Program-made: the position numbers and the translations under genes
In this document: positions 14,654 to 14,899 of the stretch, in pieces
How positions within the stretch are numbered: position 1 is the first letter of the stretch
Layout: each line of letters starts with the position of its first letter
Notes under the pieces: generated by a model
The model's input: only the letters and a program-made list of their open reading frames with translations
The model's database searches: none
Told to the model about the DNA's origin: nothing
Assembly: GCA_005880075.1 (NCBI GenBank)
Contig: VBJT01000014.1
Span: forward strand, 1-14,899
Origin: Chloroflexota bacterium
Lineage (GTDB): Bacteria; Chloroflexota; Dehalococcoidia; SM23-28-2; RBG-16-64-32
Direction of reading: 5' to 3'
Length of the DNA stretch: 14,899 nucleotides

Positions 14654-14899
14654 AGCGGCACTTCACCGCCACGGGGTTTGTCGTAGACGGCCGCCGCACT
14701 CTGCTTCACTGGCACAAGCGGTTGGAGCAGTGGATGCCCCCGGGCGGTCACATCGAGCCCGACGAGGATCCAGTGCAGGCGGTTTTGCGGGAGATCGAGG
14801 AGGAGACGGGCCTTGTCGCTGAAGTGATCACTACGCAGCAAGCCGGGACCTTCAAGTACCCGGAACAGCTGCCAGCGCCCTACACAATACTCATTGAAG
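14650..14899 (+). CDS. NUDIX hydrolase (3' end outside window)
   Basis: 83 codons before the edge. The Nudix box GX5EX7REUXEEXGU is complete: the core begins GHIEPDE and ends with REIEEETGL. The enzyme would hydrolyse a nucleoside diphosphate linked to another group (nucleotide sugars, ADP-ribose, oxidised nucleotides or capped molecules); the substrate is not known. The ATG at 14650 overlaps the nucleotidyltransferase stop (ATGA). It is at least the fourth gene of the lysS cluster. Confidence 0.92.
   Translation, partial: MKRHFTATGFVVDGRRTLLHWHKRLEQWMPPGGHIEPDEDPVQAVLREIEEETGLVAEVITTQQAGTFKYPEQLPAPYTILIE

Overview
The window looks like an ordinary chromosomal segment of a free-living, GC-rich (about 60% by eye) bacterium. 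Several features together point to Chloroflexota, possibly a Dehalococcoidia-like lineage: a leucine T-box on leuS, a DivIVA/ATP-synthase-b-like coiled-coil gene beside coaD and rsmD, an alpha-methylacyl-CoA racemase, and a GreA of the 'NEQAF' type with altered tip residues. This placement is an inference. No phage, insertion sequence, CRISPR array or plasmid function was seen.

Layout. (1) 1-865, minus: the 5' part of a CaiB/BaiF-family alpha-methylacyl-CoA racemase that runs off the left edge. (2) 967-1042, plus: tRNA-Ala(GGC). (3) About 1074-1349, plus: a T-box leader with a CUC (Leu) specifier and an attenuator hairpin, then mgtC-like (1386) and leuS (1936), which overlap by 8 bases. (4) 4517-7122, plus: a short ORF that looks like a methyltransferase N-terminal remnant, an SRPBCC protein, and a secreted zinc-peptidase-like protein whose reading frame is broken near 6780-6796, so that its C-terminal membrane anchor lies in another frame. 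(5) 10971-7119, minus: a compact cluster of a membrane-anchored GH18-like surface protein, rsmD, coaD and the coiled-coil protein. (6) 11096-11738, plus: a strong sigma70-type promoter, a terminator inside the greA leader, greA, and a strong terminator. (7) 11743-14899, plus: lysS, a HAD hydrolase, a pol-beta-type nucleotidyltransferase and a NUDIX hydrolase (cut by the right edge), joined by 4-base start/stop overlaps.

How it works together. The two aminoacyl-tRNA synthetase operons, greA, rsmD and the tRNA gene make this mainly a translation and transcription neighbourhood. The leucine T-box would couple leuS, and unexpectedly an MgtC-like membrane protein, to uncharged tRNA-Leu. The greA leader terminator would release a short leader RNA, similar in layout to enterobacterial GraL. 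The lysS operon carries three small nucleotide- and phosphate-handling enzymes that are translationally coupled to one another.

The most notable points are the greA leader attenuator together with a GreA that lacks both acidic tip residues, the T-box/mgtC/leuS arrangement, the frameshifted peptidase, the GH18-like domain without its catalytic glutamate, and the coupled HAD/nucleotidyltransferase/NUDIX set. I did not find a clearly novel defence or mobile system.
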